Of a stretch of 53,442 nucleotides of DNA, positions 22,992-31,188 are shown in pieces. Position numbers and translations under genes: made by a program. The stretch's first letter is position 1, and each line of letters starts with the position of its first letter. This DNA is from JBFKAV01 sp041621405. GTDB taxonomy: Bacteria; Pseudomonadota; Alphaproteobacteria; Rhodobacterales; Rhodobacteraceae. The DNA is taken from NCBI GenBank assembly GCA_041621405.1, contig JBFKAV010000006.1:1-53442 (forward strand), read 5' to 3'. Below the pieces are notes generated by a model that did not search any database, had not been told where the DNA came from, and saw only the letters and a list, made by a program, of their open reading frames with translations.

Positions 22992-24283
22992 GCCGCCACC
23001 CGCGCCGCGCCTTGCCGCGCCATCGTCGCGGCCACTTCGGTTGCCGAGGCAAGCCCGTCCTCGTGAAAGCCGTTGCCCATCCAGGCGCCACAGTACCACG
23101 TGCCGCGAGCGCCATTCATCGCCCGAAGCCGTTCCTGCGCCCGAAGCGCCGCGAGATCGTAGACCGGGTGCGCAAAGGTGACCTCGTCGTAGATCAGCTC
23201 CTCGCGGATCGGGCGGGTGGAATTCAGCGTCACGAAGAGCGGATCGCCCTTCGGGATCGGCTGCAGCGAGTTCATCCAATACGTGAGATCGATCCTATCG
23301 CCGCGGCGCCCGGCCTCCTCGGCATAGTTCCAGCTCGACCACACCGCCTGCCGCTTCGGCATCAGGCTTGCGTCGGCATGAAGCACTGCCGCGTTCGGCT
23401 GGTAGCGGATCGCACCGAGCGCCGACCGCTCCTCCGGCGTCGCGTCCGACAGCATCGCGAGGGTCTGATCGGAATGGCTGGCGAAGACCACCTCGTCGAA
23501 GGTCTCCCATTCGCCGCCCCGGGCGCGCAACTCCACACCGCCCGGCCGCCGGCGGACCGCCGCGATCGGTGCCGAGAGGCGGATGTCGACTCCCTGCCGC
23601 CGGAGCGCCGCCGCAAGCCGCGCCACGTATTCGACCGAGCCGCCCTTCACCGTGTACCATTGGTGCTGGCCCGAATGGTTCAGGAGCGCGTGGTTCTCGA
23701 AGAAGCGGATCATCGCCTCGGCGGGGAAGTCGACGATCCTCTCGGCCGGGCTCGACCAGATTGCCCCGGAAAGCGGCAGCAGATAGTAGTCGCGGAACCA
23801 GTCACCGAGCCTCAGCCGCTCGATGAGCCCGGCAATCGTCTCCGAGGGATCGCGCGTCGTCGCCGCCGCCTGGGCGTTGAACTTCAGCACGTCGCGCATC
23901 ATGCCGAGGAAGCGCGGGTTGGCCAGGTTCGACCGCTGCGCAAAGACGGCCCGCAGGCTCCTCAGCCCGTATTCGAGCCGGCCGCCATCGATCGATGCAC
24001 CGAAGCTCATGTCGCTCTTCACCACCGGCACGCCGAGATCTCTGAAGAGCGAAGTCAGGCGCGGGTAGGTGGCATGGTTGAAGACGATGAAACCGGTGTC
24101 GACCGGCTGGTCGCCACGCTTGCCCGCGATCACCGTCCGCGCATGGCCGCCGAGCCGCGCCTCGGCCTCGAACAGCGTCACCCGGTTGGAGCCGGACAGA
24201 AGATGCGCCGCGCCGAGGCCGGAAATACCCGCACCGATCACCGCAATGCGTCTCGCGGGAGTGGCGGAGATGTCGAAGGGCAT
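22988..24283 (-). CDS. FAD-dependent amine-oxidase-like oxidoreductase
   Basis: A 431-residue flavoprotein. The dinucleotide fold is at the N-terminus (RIAVIGAGISGLGAAHLL, with G17-x-G19-x2-G22), followed by FEAEARLGGHARTV, and the C-terminal FAD-contact segment CGAWMGNGFHEDGLASA is clear. Homologues are annotated as amine oxidase/protoporphyrinogen-oxidase-like and often accompany DUF1365 and fatty-acid methyltransferases. It is the first gene of the five-gene operon, with its ATG about 27 bases after the expected start of the RpoE-type promoter. A TGGAGCG ribosome site precedes the ATG. Action on unsaturated or modified fatty acids is an inference from gene partners. Confidence 0.9.
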   Translation of the reverse strand: MPFDISATPARRIAVIGAGISGLGAAHLLSGSNRVTLFEAEARLGGHARTVIAGKRGDQPVDTGFIVFNHATYPRLTSLFRDLGVPVVKSDMSFGASIDGGRLEYGLRSLRAVFAQRSNLANPRFLGMMRDVLKFNAQAAATTRDPSETIAGLIERLRLGDWFRDYYLLPLSGAIWSSPAERIVDFPAEAMIRFFENHALLNHSGQHQWYTVKGGSVEYVARLAAALRRQGVDIRLSAPIAAVRRRPGGVELRARGGEWETFDEVVFASHSDQTLAMLSDATPEERSALGAIRYQPNAAVLHADASLMPKRQAVWSSWNYAEEAGRRGDRIDLTYWMNSLQPIPKGDPLFVTLNSTRPIREELIYDEVTFAHPVYDLAALRAQERLRAMNGARGTWYCGAWMGNGFHEDGLASATEVAATMARQGAARVAA

Positions 24284-24316
24284 GAACTCGCTCCAGCTTT
24301 TTTTGTTGCTCTCACG

Positions 24317-24344
24317 ATTACGATGCCCGTGCGCGTCCGGATCA
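24317..24344 (-). promoter_or_regulatory. RpoE-type promoter for the FAD oxidoreductase operon
   Basis: Read on the minus strand: TGATCC (24344-24339), a 16-base spacer, and CGTAAT (24322-24317). This is the same layout as the opposing promoter at 24381-24408 and agrees with the TGATC/TAA-type element reported for Rhodobacter RpoE. The predicted transcript would start near 24310, giving a leader of about 27 bases. Confidence 0.75.
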
Positions 24345-24380
24345 ATCGCGAGGCTTGCGTCGAAAATTCGAGCTCCGCGG

Positions 24381-24408
24381 TGATCCGATCGCCGCCGCCG
24401 CCCGTAAA
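24381..24408 (+). promoter_or_regulatory. RpoE-type promoter for rpoE-chrR (autoregulatory)
   Basis: TGATCC (24381-24386), a 16-base spacer, and CGTAAA (24403-24408). The match with the opposing promoter in both boxes and in spacer length argues against chance. It implies that the sigma factor drives its own gene, as known for R. sphaeroides rpoE. Confidence 0.75.
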
Positions 24409-24519
24409 CCGCACATGTTCGCCGAAGCACACCTCTCAGAGAATCCGGATGCAGGCGCTGTTTACTCCTCTTATTATCGAGGGGCTTACACGGCTGTGAT
24501 TTCCAGGGGGGCTGCAAAG

Positions 24520-25065
24520 GTGAGTGCCGGATCGGCAGAGGCAGTTTGGCTAGACGCGGTGGAGCGTATCCGGGTCCACAAGGATCAGGACGCCTTCGCG
24601 GCATTGTTCCGCCACTTCGCCCCGCGCGTGAAGGCATTTCTGATGAAGTCGGGGGCGGATGCGTCGCTCGCCGAGGAATGCGCGCAGGAAGTCATGGCCA
24701 CGCTCTGGAACAAGGCACATCTGTTCGACCCCGCGCGCGCCAGCGTGGCGACCTGGATCTTCACCATCGCCCGCAACCGCCGGATCGACGCGCTGCGCCG
24801 GCAGCGCCGACCCGAGCCCGAGGAACTGCCCTGGGGCCCGGAGCCCGAGCCCGACCAGGAGGACGCGCTCGCCCTGCAGCAGGAGAGCGAGCGCCTGGGA
24901 GAGGCGCTGGCGCAGCTGCCGGAGAAACAGAGAGAGCTGATCGAGAGGGCCTACTTCGGCGAGCTCTCGCACAGCGAGATTGCTAACGAGACCGGGCTTC
25001 CGCTCGGCACGATCAAGTCGAGGATTAGATTGGCGCTGGAACGTCTGCGCCACGAGATGAAGTGA
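24520..25065 (+). CDS. rpoE: ECF sigma factor RpoE (ChrR-controlled, singlet-oxygen type)
   Basis: A 181-residue group IV sigma factor from the GTG at 24520. Region 2 (about 25-95) has AFAALFRHFAPRVKAFLMKSG, ECAQEVMATLWNKAHLFDP and TWIFTIARNRRIDALR; region 4 (125-178) has LPEKQRELIERAYFGELSHS and GLPLGTIKSRIRLALERLR. There is no region 3. The GTG start has a G-rich stretch about 8 bases before it; the frame is open back to 24355, and an in-frame ATG at 24415 cannot be excluded. The downstream gene is an unmistakable ChrR, placing this in the ECF11 group. It should direct both promoters in the upstream gap when ChrR releases it. Confidence 0.93.
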   Translation: MSAGSAEAVWLDAVERIRVHKDQDAFAALFRHFAPRVKAFLMKSGADASLAEECAQEVMATLWNKAHLFDPARASVATWIFTIARNRRIDALRRQRRPEPEELPWGPEPEPDQEDALALQQESERLGEALAQLPEKQRELIERAYFGELSHSEIANETGLPLGTIKSRIRLALERLRHEMK

Positions 25066-25070
25066 CCGTA

Positions 25071-25715
25071 ATGGCAAAGATCAATCACCACCTAACCGAC
25101 GCGCTCCTGATGGGCTACGCCGCGGGCGCCCTGCCCGAAGCGTTCGGCCTCGTCGTCGCCAGCCACGTCTCGCTTTGCGACGAGTGCCGTGCCCGGCTCG
25201 GCGCATTCGAGGCGCTGGGCGGCGCCGTCGTCGAGGAGGCGGCCGAGGAGTCGATGTCCGAGGGCAGCCTCGAGGCGACGCTCGCGCGGATCGCCGGCGG
25301 CCCGCCGCCCGCCACTGAAGCGCCGAAGCGCCGGGGCCCGTTCCCGGCACCGCTCGCGTCCTACGTCGGCGGCGGGCCGGAGGCGGTGAAATGGCGCGGC
25401 GTCGCGGGCGGCGTGAAGCAGGCGATCCTGCCGACCGCGAAAGGGTCCACCGTGCGGCTTCTGTCGATCCCCGGCGGCGCCGCGATGCCCGACCACGGCC
25501 ACCGCGGCCTCGAGCTGACCCTGGTATTGCAGGGCGCCTTCCGAGACGAGTCCGACCGCTTCGGGCCAGGCGACGTTGAGGTCGCCGACGCCTCGGTGAA
25601 GCACACCCCGCTGGCCGAGGACGGCGAGACGTGCATCTGCCTCGCCGCCACCGACGCGCCGCTTCGCTTTTCCGGGATCCTGCCACGGCTGGCGCAGCCG
25701 TTCTTCCGGATCTGA
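25071..25715 (+). CDS. chrR: ChrR zinc anti-sigma factor with C-terminal cupin
   Basis: A 214-residue protein. The N-terminal anti-sigma domain has the zinc ligands H6 or H7, H32, C36 and C39 (HVSLCDEC). The cupin domain (about 95-205) has H142, H144, E148 and H178 as likely metal ligands, and the CIC pair at C188/C190 that is also present in R. sphaeroides ChrR. By analogy it holds RpoE inactive until singlet oxygen or organic peroxide triggers release, with the cupin as the sensing part. A GTG nine bases upstream overlaps the rpoE stop; both starts are in frame and the ATG at 25071 gives the usual N-terminus. Confidence 0.94.
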   Translation: MAKINHHLTDALLMGYAAGALPEAFGLVVASHVSLCDECRARLGAFEALGGAVVEEAAEESMSEGSLEATLARIAGGPPPATEAPKRRGPFPAPLASYVGGGPEAVKWRGVAGGVKQAILPTAKGSTVRLLSIPGGAAMPDHGHRGLELTLVLQGAFRDESDRFGPGDVEVADASVKHTPLAEDGETCICLAATDAPLRFSGILPRLAQPFFRI

Positions 25716-25770
25716 CGCTTCGGCCGGCCGCGCCGTGGCGTGGGCACATCGCCCGGCGCCCGGCTGCGCC

Positions 25771-26940
25771 CTACTCCGCCGGCTTGGCCAGCGGCATCGG
25801 CGCCGGGTCGTCCGGCGCCAGTTCCTCGAAGTCGAAGCTGTCGAGCCGCTTTGCCCTGCGGCCCGCCTTGTCGGCCGAGATCTTGATCTCCTCGAGGTCC
25901 TTCGCCGCCTGGCCGAAATGCCTGTCGAGGTTCTCGACCCGCGAGCCCATCCGGTCGACATCGGCATGCAGAAGCGCCAGCTCGCGCCTGATCGCCCCTG
26001 CCTGCTCGCGCATCCGCGCGTCTTTGAGCACCGCCCGCATCGTGTTCAGCGTCGCCATGCAGGTCGTGGGCGAGACGATCCAGACCCGGAGCCCGAACCC
26101 CTCGCGCACCACGTCGGCGAAGTTGGCGTGAAGCTCGGCATAGACCGCCTCGGAGGGCAGGAACATCAGGGCGCCGTCGGCGGTCTCGCCCTCGAGGATG
26201 TAGCGCTCGGCGATGGCGCGGATATGCGTTCTGACGGCCGCCTTCAGAAGCCGCGCCGCCTCCTGCACCTCGCGCTCGTTGCCGGCCGCGCGCAGCGCCT
26301 CGTAGGGCTCCAGCGGGAACTTTGCGTCGATCACGATCGGCCCCGGCGGATTGGGCAGATGCACGAGGCAATCCGCCCGGCGCCCGTTCGACAGGGTCGC
26401 CTGCATCGTGAAGGCGTCGGGCGGCAGCGCCTTCTGCACGATGTCGTGGAGCTGGATCTCCCCGAACGCGCCGCGGGTCTGCTTGTTCGAGAGGATGTCC
26501 TGCAAACTCAAGACGTTGCCGGAAAGCTTCTCGATGTTGGCCTGGGCCTTGTCGATGGTCTCGAGCCGCTGGTGCAGCTCGCCCAACGACCGCGCCGTCC
26601 GCTGCGCCGAGCCCTGCAGGTTCTCCGTCATCGCCTGCGTCACGGTCTGCAGGCGGTGCTCCATCATCTGCAGCATCTTCGCCTGGGCCGCCGCCTGCGC
26701 CTCGCTCACGTGGGAGAGCCCGCCCGAAAGCTGCTGCTGCCCGTCCGACAGCATCTGCACCCGCTGCCCGAGGCTGCCCATCTCGCGCGCCAGGGGCTCC
26801 GCCATCCGCGCCGACTGCCCAGCCCGGCGCACCGCGAGGATGAGGAGCACGAAGAGCAGAAGCACCAGCACCCCACCCGCCAGTGCCGCCAGCACCAAGG
26901 GGTCGTCGAAACGGTAGATTTGTCCGCCGATCTCGATCAT
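25771..26940 (-). CDS. rmuC: DNA recombination protein RmuC
   Basis: A 389-residue RmuC protein. One N-terminal membrane helix (LVLAALAGGVLVLLLFVLLI) is followed by a long coiled coil (about residues 50-160), then the nuclease-like core with RGAFGEIQLHDIV, VIDAKFPLEPYEAL, FLPSEAVYAEL and VWIVSPTTCMATLN. The VIDAKFP segment supplies the catalytic Asp and Lys typical of the restriction-endonuclease fold. E. coli RmuC limits inversion at short inverted repeats. The ATG at 26940 overlaps the mutL stop by 4 bases, so mutL-rmuC is a translationally coupled repair operon. Confidence 0.93.
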   Translation of the reverse strand: MIEIGGQIYRFDDPLVLAALAGGVLVLLLFVLLILAVRRAGQSARMAEPLAREMGSLGQRVQMLSDGQQQLSGGLSHVSEAQAAAQAKMLQMMEHRLQTVTQAMTENLQGSAQRTARSLGELHQRLETIDKAQANIEKLSGNVLSLQDILSNKQTRGAFGEIQLHDIVQKALPPDAFTMQATLSNGRRADCLVHLPNPPGPIVIDAKFPLEPYEALRAAGNEREVQEAARLLKAAVRTHIRAIAERYILEGETADGALMFLPSEAVYAELHANFADVVREGFGLRVWIVSPTTCMATLNTMRAVLKDARMREQAGAIRRELALLHADVDRMGSRVENLDRHFGQAAKDLEEIKISADKAGRRAKRLDSFDFEELAPDDPAPMPLAKPAE

Positions 26941-28760
26941 GTCCGCCCGAACAGCCGCTCGATGTCGGCCAGCTTCAGCTCCACATAGGTTGGCCGCCCG
27001 TGATTGCACTGTCCCGAATGCGGCACCGCCTCCATCTCGCGCAGGAGCGCGTTCATCTCCTCGGCACGCATCGAGCGCCCCGCCCTGACCGAACCGTGGC
27101 AGGCCATGCGGGAAATCACCGCCTCGATCCGCGCCTGAACGCCCCGTGCCTCGCCGGCCTCGGTGAGTTCGTCGAGCACGTCGCGCAGGAGCGCCGCGGC
27201 GTCCACCCGCCCGAGGATCGCCGGAGTCTCCCGCACCGCCACCGCGCTGCCGCCGAAGGGCTCGATCACCAGCCCCAGCCGCCCGAGGTCGTCGGTCGCC
27301 TCCATCAGGTGTGCCAGGTCGTCTTCGACCAACTCCACGATCTCGGGAATGAGCAGCGCCTGCGACTTGACCCCGCTCTCCGCCATCTGCCGCTTGAGCC
27401 GCTCGTAGACCAGCCGCTCGTGCGCCGCGTGCTGGTCGACGATGACCACACCGTCGGCCGTCTGCGCGACGATGTAGGTGCCGTGAAGCTGCGCCCGCGC
27501 CGCGCCGAGGGGTTGGTCCGTGTCCTCCGCAGCGAGTGCCTCCTCGACCCGCGCCATCACCGCCGCCGCCTCGGCGAAGCCGGGGCCCTGCGCGTCGTAG
27601 GCCGCGCGGAGCGTCGGCGTCGAGGGCCGGTCCATCTGGTAGACCCGCGCGCCCTGCGCCTCCGGCCGCATCGCCCCGAGCGTCGCCCCCGCCACGGTCG
27701 TCGAGGCCCGGTGGCCGGCACCCGCCAGCGCGTGGCGCAGGGCCGAGACCAGAAGCCCGCGTGCGATCCCGGGATCGCGGAACCGCACCTCGGACTTGGC
27801 CGGGTGCACGTTCACATCCACCAGATGCGGGTCGCAGTCGAGAAAGAGCACCGCCGCCGGATGCCGGTCGCGGGCGAGGAAATCGGCATAGGCCGCCCTG
27901 AGCGCGCCGACGAGGAGCTTGTCGCGCACCGGCCGGCCGTTGACGAAGAGATACTGCGCCACCGCCGCACCGCGCGAATAGGTTGGCAGCGCGGCGTAGC
28001 CCGTGAGGTGCAGCCCGTCGCGCTCGGCGTCGATCCGAAGCGCGTTCTCGGCAAACTCGGCGCCGAGCACCCGCGCGAGCCGGCCGTGCAGCGCGTCGAA
28101 CAGATCCCCGGTCTCGGCCTCGGCGCGGAACACCACGCGCCCGTCGCCGCCGTCGGTGAGGTCGCGGAGCGTGAACGCGACGAACGGCTCTGCCATCGCC
28201 AGCCGCTTCACCGCGTCGCCGATCGCCTGCGCCTCGGCCCGGTCCGAGCGCAGGAACTTCAGCCGCGCCGGCGTGGCGAAGAAGAGGTCGCGCAACTCGA
28301 CGACCGTGCCTCGCGTCAGCGCCGCGGGCTTCACCGGGCCCATCCGCCCGCCGTCCACGGTGACCGTCGCCGCCTCGGGCCCGGCGGCGCGCGAGGTGAT
28401 CGAAAGCCGCCCCACCGCGCCGAGCGACGGCAGCGCCTCGCCACGGAAACCGAAGCTCACGATGTCGAAGAGGTCGGAGCCGTCGATCTTCGAGGTGGCG
28501 TGGCGGCAGAGCGCCAGGGGCAGGTCCTCGGCGGTCATGCCCCAGCCGTCGTCCGTGACCCGGATCATCACCTTGCCGCCCTGGGCATAGGCCACCTCGA
28601 TCCGCCGCGCCCCGGCATCGAGCGCGTTCTCCACGAGCTCCTTTACGGCGGAGGCCGGCCGCTCCACCACCTCGCCGGCCGCGATGCGGTTGATCGCGGC
28701 CTCGCCGAGCTGGCGGATGACGGGCCGGGACCCTTCTATCTTGCGGTCAGCGGCGGTCAT
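26937..28760 (-). CDS. mutL: DNA mismatch repair protein MutL (endonuclease type)
   Basis: A 607-residue MutL. The GHKL ATPase half shows IAAGEVVERPASAVKELVEN, NALDAGA, the DDGWGM loop and GFRGEALPSLGAV. The C-terminal half contains DQHAAHERLVYE starting near residue 442, which satisfies the DQHA-x2-E-x4-E metal-binding motif of nicking MutL proteins. The C-terminal CHGSVRAGR and SGQCNHGRPT segments are also standard. An endonucleolytic MutL is expected in organisms without MutH. It is coupled to rmuC by a 4-base overlap. Confidence 0.96.
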   Translation of the reverse strand: MTAADRKIEGSRPVIRQLGEAAINRIAAGEVVERPASAVKELVENALDAGARRIEVAYAQGGKVMIRVTDDGWGMTAEDLPLALCRHATSKIDGSDLFDIVSFGFRGEALPSLGAVGRLSITSRAAGPEAATVTVDGGRMGPVKPAALTRGTVVELRDLFFATPARLKFLRSDRAEAQAIGDAVKRLAMAEPFVAFTLRDLTDGGDGRVVFRAEAETGDLFDALHGRLARVLGAEFAENALRIDAERDGLHLTGYAALPTYSRGAAVAQYLFVNGRPVRDKLLVGALRAAYADFLARDRHPAAVLFLDCDPHLVDVNVHPAKSEVRFRDPGIARGLLVSALRHALAGAGHRASTTVAGATLGAMRPEAQGARVYQMDRPSTPTLRAAYDAQGPGFAEAAAVMARVEEALAAEDTDQPLGAARAQLHGTYIVAQTADGVVIVDQHAAHERLVYERLKRQMAESGVKSQALLIPEIVELVEDDLAHLMEATDDLGRLGLVIEPFGGSAVAVRETPAILGRVDAAALLRDVLDELTEAGEARGVQARIEAVISRMACHGSVRAGRSMRAEEMNALLREMEAVPHSGQCNHGRPTYVELKLADIERLFGRT

Positions 28761-28797
28761 GCCACTACCACTAGCATAGCCGTCGCCGATTCGGCCA

Positions 28798-29994
28798 TCA
28801 CTCCCACGGCATTCCGGGGAATTGTTCGGCCAGTTCCGAAGCCAGCGTGTCGACCGCCAGACCTGGCGCGCAGAACGGGCCGGCGCAACCGGAAAGCTCG
28901 ATCGCGTCGCCGTCGATCCGCCTGATCCGGCCGCGATAGCGCCGCCCGTTCCGCGCGTCGGTCAGGCGTCCGCGCCATCCGCCGTCTACCGCGCGGAGGT
29001 CGTGGATCATCTCTTCGCCGGCGCGCACGTGCCGCGCCAGGTCGTCGTCCCAGGCGTCGACCAGCACGCTGCATGTCAGCGCCGCGTCCGCGGCGCAGGG
29101 CGCGAAGCGCACGACGACACCGAGCCCTGGCGAGACCCAGACGCCCGACAGTGCCTCGGCCCGGCCGGTGCCCGGCAGCGACGCCGCCGATAGCGCCAGC
29201 GCCAGCAGCAGAGCCGTCTCCCGGCCGGGCAGGCCGAGGGGTCGCGCCGTGGCCGCGAAGCGGTCGAGGTACTCGGGGTGCTCGGTGCCGCAGAGCCGGT
29301 CCCACCAGGTGAAGTAGAGGCCGAGGTTCCAGCGCGCCTCGGCATGGTGCAGGTCGTGATGGGTGACCGTCGTGAGCCAGCCCATCAGCGGCCGCCCGTC
29401 GCGCCGCGCCGGAAACAGCTCCACCCCAGAATGGGCGATCGCGTTCCTCGAGATCATGTGCGCCGTGAAGAGGAAGATCGCCCCGGGATGCGCCGGGATC
29501 AGCATCAGCGCCAGCGGCAGGTAGGCCGCCTGCACTGCCGCCTCGGTCGCGTCGAAGCTGTACGCAGTGAACGCGGTGGGGTTGTGGGAGCGGTGATGGG
29601 TCCGGTGGAACAGGCGATAGAGCCACGGACGGTGCATCAGACGGTGCGCCCAGTAGAACCAGGCGTCGTGCGCCACGATCAGCAGCACTAGGCTGGCGCC
29701 GAACCAGGTCCAGCCGCGCTCGGCGATCTGGAAATAGACCGGCAGCAGCCCGGCCTGAACCCCGGCGAAGATGCCGAGGCCAAAGAGAGCGAAGATCGCC
29801 ACTGTGCGCAGGCTCGAAGCGATCTCGCTGCGGATCTGGGTCCAGCCGGGGCGCGGCTCGGGGCGGATCCGGCGCCGGCGGAGAGTGCCGTGGAGCGCGC
29901 GGGCGACGAGGAAGTGCACGCCGCCGGCGGCGACCGCGTAGCGCAGGAAGTCCTCGAGCAGAATCCATGGATAGTGGGTGAGCAGCTCGGCCAT
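28798..29994 (-). CDS. Fatty acid hydroxylase/sterol desaturase fused to a DUF2147 domain
   Basis: A 398-residue fusion. Residues 1-250 form a membrane di-iron hydroxylase: helices near 15-35, 62-85 and 95-115, and the eight-His pattern HRLMH (117-121), HRTHH (130-134) and HHDLHH (212-217). Residues 258-281 (ETALLLALALSAASLPGTGR) look like a signal peptide with an AEA-type end, but no start codon sits there. Residues 282-398 match DUF2147 (LSGVW, FAPC, WRGRLTDARNGRRYRGRI, GCAGPFC). The frame is continuous. DUF2147 proteins are usually separate periplasmic proteins. GGGGG precedes the ATG. The gene lies downstream of, and on the same strand as, an AraC regulator. Confidence 0.82.
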   Translation of the reverse strand: MAELLTHYPWILLEDFLRYAVAAGGVHFLVARALHGTLRRRRIRPEPRPGWTQIRSEIASSLRTVAIFALFGLGIFAGVQAGLLPVYFQIAERGWTWFGASLVLLIVAHDAWFYWAHRLMHRPWLYRLFHRTHHRSHNPTAFTAYSFDATEAAVQAAYLPLALMLIPAHPGAIFLFTAHMISRNAIAHSGVELFPARRDGRPLMGWLTTVTHHDLHHAEARWNLGLYFTWWDRLCGTEHPEYLDRFAATARPLGLPGRETALLLALALSAASLPGTGRAEALSGVWVSPGLGVVVRFAPCAADAALTCSVLVDAWDDDLARHVRAGEEMIHDLRAVDGGWRGRLTDARNGRRYRGRIRRIDGDAIELSGCAGPFCAPGLAVDTLASELAEQFPGMPWE

Positions 29995-30056
29995 CTTGGG
30001 CCCCCTTCAGTGAAGTTGCGGAGACCCGGATCCTGCCGGCGCCATCGCGGCCCCGA

Positions 30057-30080
30057 CGCGCCGATTTCGAAATCGGCGCG
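30057..30080. promoter_or_regulatory. 24-bp perfect palindrome upstream of the hydroxylase fusion
   Basis: The sequence from CGCGCCGATTTC to GAAATCGGCGCG is fully self-complementary with no spacer. It lies 21 bases after the AraC-family stop and 63 bases before the hydroxylase ATG. There is no T-tract on either side, so it is a poorer terminator than operator candidate. Confidence 0.55.
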
Positions 30081-30101
30081 CAATGCGCGGGATCGGCGCG
30101 G

Positions 30102-31127
30102 CTATTTCGGTTTCGTCAACTCGGCTGCGCGATAGTCCGAGGGTGACCGTCCAGCGATCTCGCGAAAGGCGCGGTTGAACGGCCCGAGCGAGGCGAAGCC
30201 CACTTCGAAGGCGATGCTGAGAACCGGCTGGTCGGCCCGCGCGGGATCGGCCAGGAGCGCCTGCGCCGCCGCGATCCTCCGCTCGTTCACGAAGCGCGCG
30301 AAGTTGCGGTAGCCGAGGCCCTGGTTGATCAGCCGCCTGAGCCGGTGCTCGGAGGTCCCGAGCCGCCCAGCCAGCGCGGCGATCGTCAGCCCCTCCTCGG
30401 CCCAGGCACCCTTCGCCATCGCCGCCTCGAGCCGGTCGAGCACGGCCAGCTCGGCCGGCGAAAGCGCAGGGGAACTGTGCGGGACCGGCGCCGTCTCGGC
30501 GGCGAGCGGCAAGTGGTCCTCGGCGCGGAGGAGCCAGAGCAGGAAGGCGGCCAGGAGCAGCGCCAGGAGGGTGGCCTGGGCGAGCTGCAACGCCGGCGCG
30601 TCGAGGCCTGGCCCGAGCCCGGCCTCGACCGCAAGCACGCCGAGCCCGGCGAAGGCGACGAGCCCGACCAGCGCCCCGCGCAGGCGCCGGCGCGACGCGA
30701 CCAGGTCGCCCCCGGCGCCGCTTGCGGCGATGTAGAGCACGTGCAGGTAGAACGTCGCGGCGAGCGCCTGGCGTGCGATGTCCGCCGCACCGACGTCGAA
30801 CAGGTAGAGTCCGACGAGCCCGAGGGCCGCGGCCGGACCGGCCCGCCTGAACGCCCGGTTCGCCTCGAAGAGCTCAAGCCCCGCCCACCACATCAGCGCC
30901 GGATTGGCCACCGCGAGGAGCACAAGCGCCGGCTCCGCCGGCCCGGCGAGCCGCGCCGCCGACGGGGCGGAGACCAGCGCGTAGGCGGCAAGCCCGAGGC
31001 CGAGGAGCGCCAGCGCCGCGCCGAGCCCGCCGCGCGGCAGCCGGAGGGACGCGAAGCCGGTCAGGAGCAACGCGAAGCCCGCGGCGGCGCCGCGAAACGC
31101 GGTATCGACGAGAAGCACGGTTTCCAC
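30102..31127 (-). CDS. AraC-family regulator with N-terminal membrane domain
   Basis: A 341-residue protein. Residues 1-205 hold six to seven hydrophobic segments (for example GAAAGFALLLTGFASLRL, LGAALALLGLGLAAYALV, ATLLALLLAAFLLWLL). The C-terminal third is a two-HTH AraC domain (TIAALAGRLGTSEHRLRRLI; ARFVNERRIAAAQALL; SIAFEVGFASLGPFNRAFRE; GRSPSDYR). Such proteins bind DNA while anchored in the inner membrane. It stands upstream of the hydroxylase-DUF2147 gene on the same strand, separated by a 24-bp palindrome, so control of that gene or read-through into it is plausible. Confidence 0.9.
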   Translation of the reverse strand: METVLLVDTAFRGAAAGFALLLTGFASLRLPRGGLGAALALLGLGLAAYALVSAPSAARLAGPAEPALVLLAVANPALMWWAGLELFEANRAFRRAGPAAALGLVGLYLFDVGAADIARQALAATFYLHVLYIAASGAGGDLVASRRRLRGALVGLVAFAGLGVLAVEAGLGPGLDAPALQLAQATLLALLLAAFLLWLLRAEDHLPLAAETAPVPHSSPALSPAELAVLDRLEAAMAKGAWAEEGLTIAALAGRLGTSEHRLRRLINQGLGYRNFARFVNERRIAAAQALLADPARADQPVLSIAFEVGFASLGPFNRAFREIAGRSPSDYRAAELTKPK

Positions 31128-31188
31128 GGGCGCCGGCCTCCTCCCGATGGCCGCCGAGGATAGGCGCCCCGCCGAAGGCCCGGCAAGC

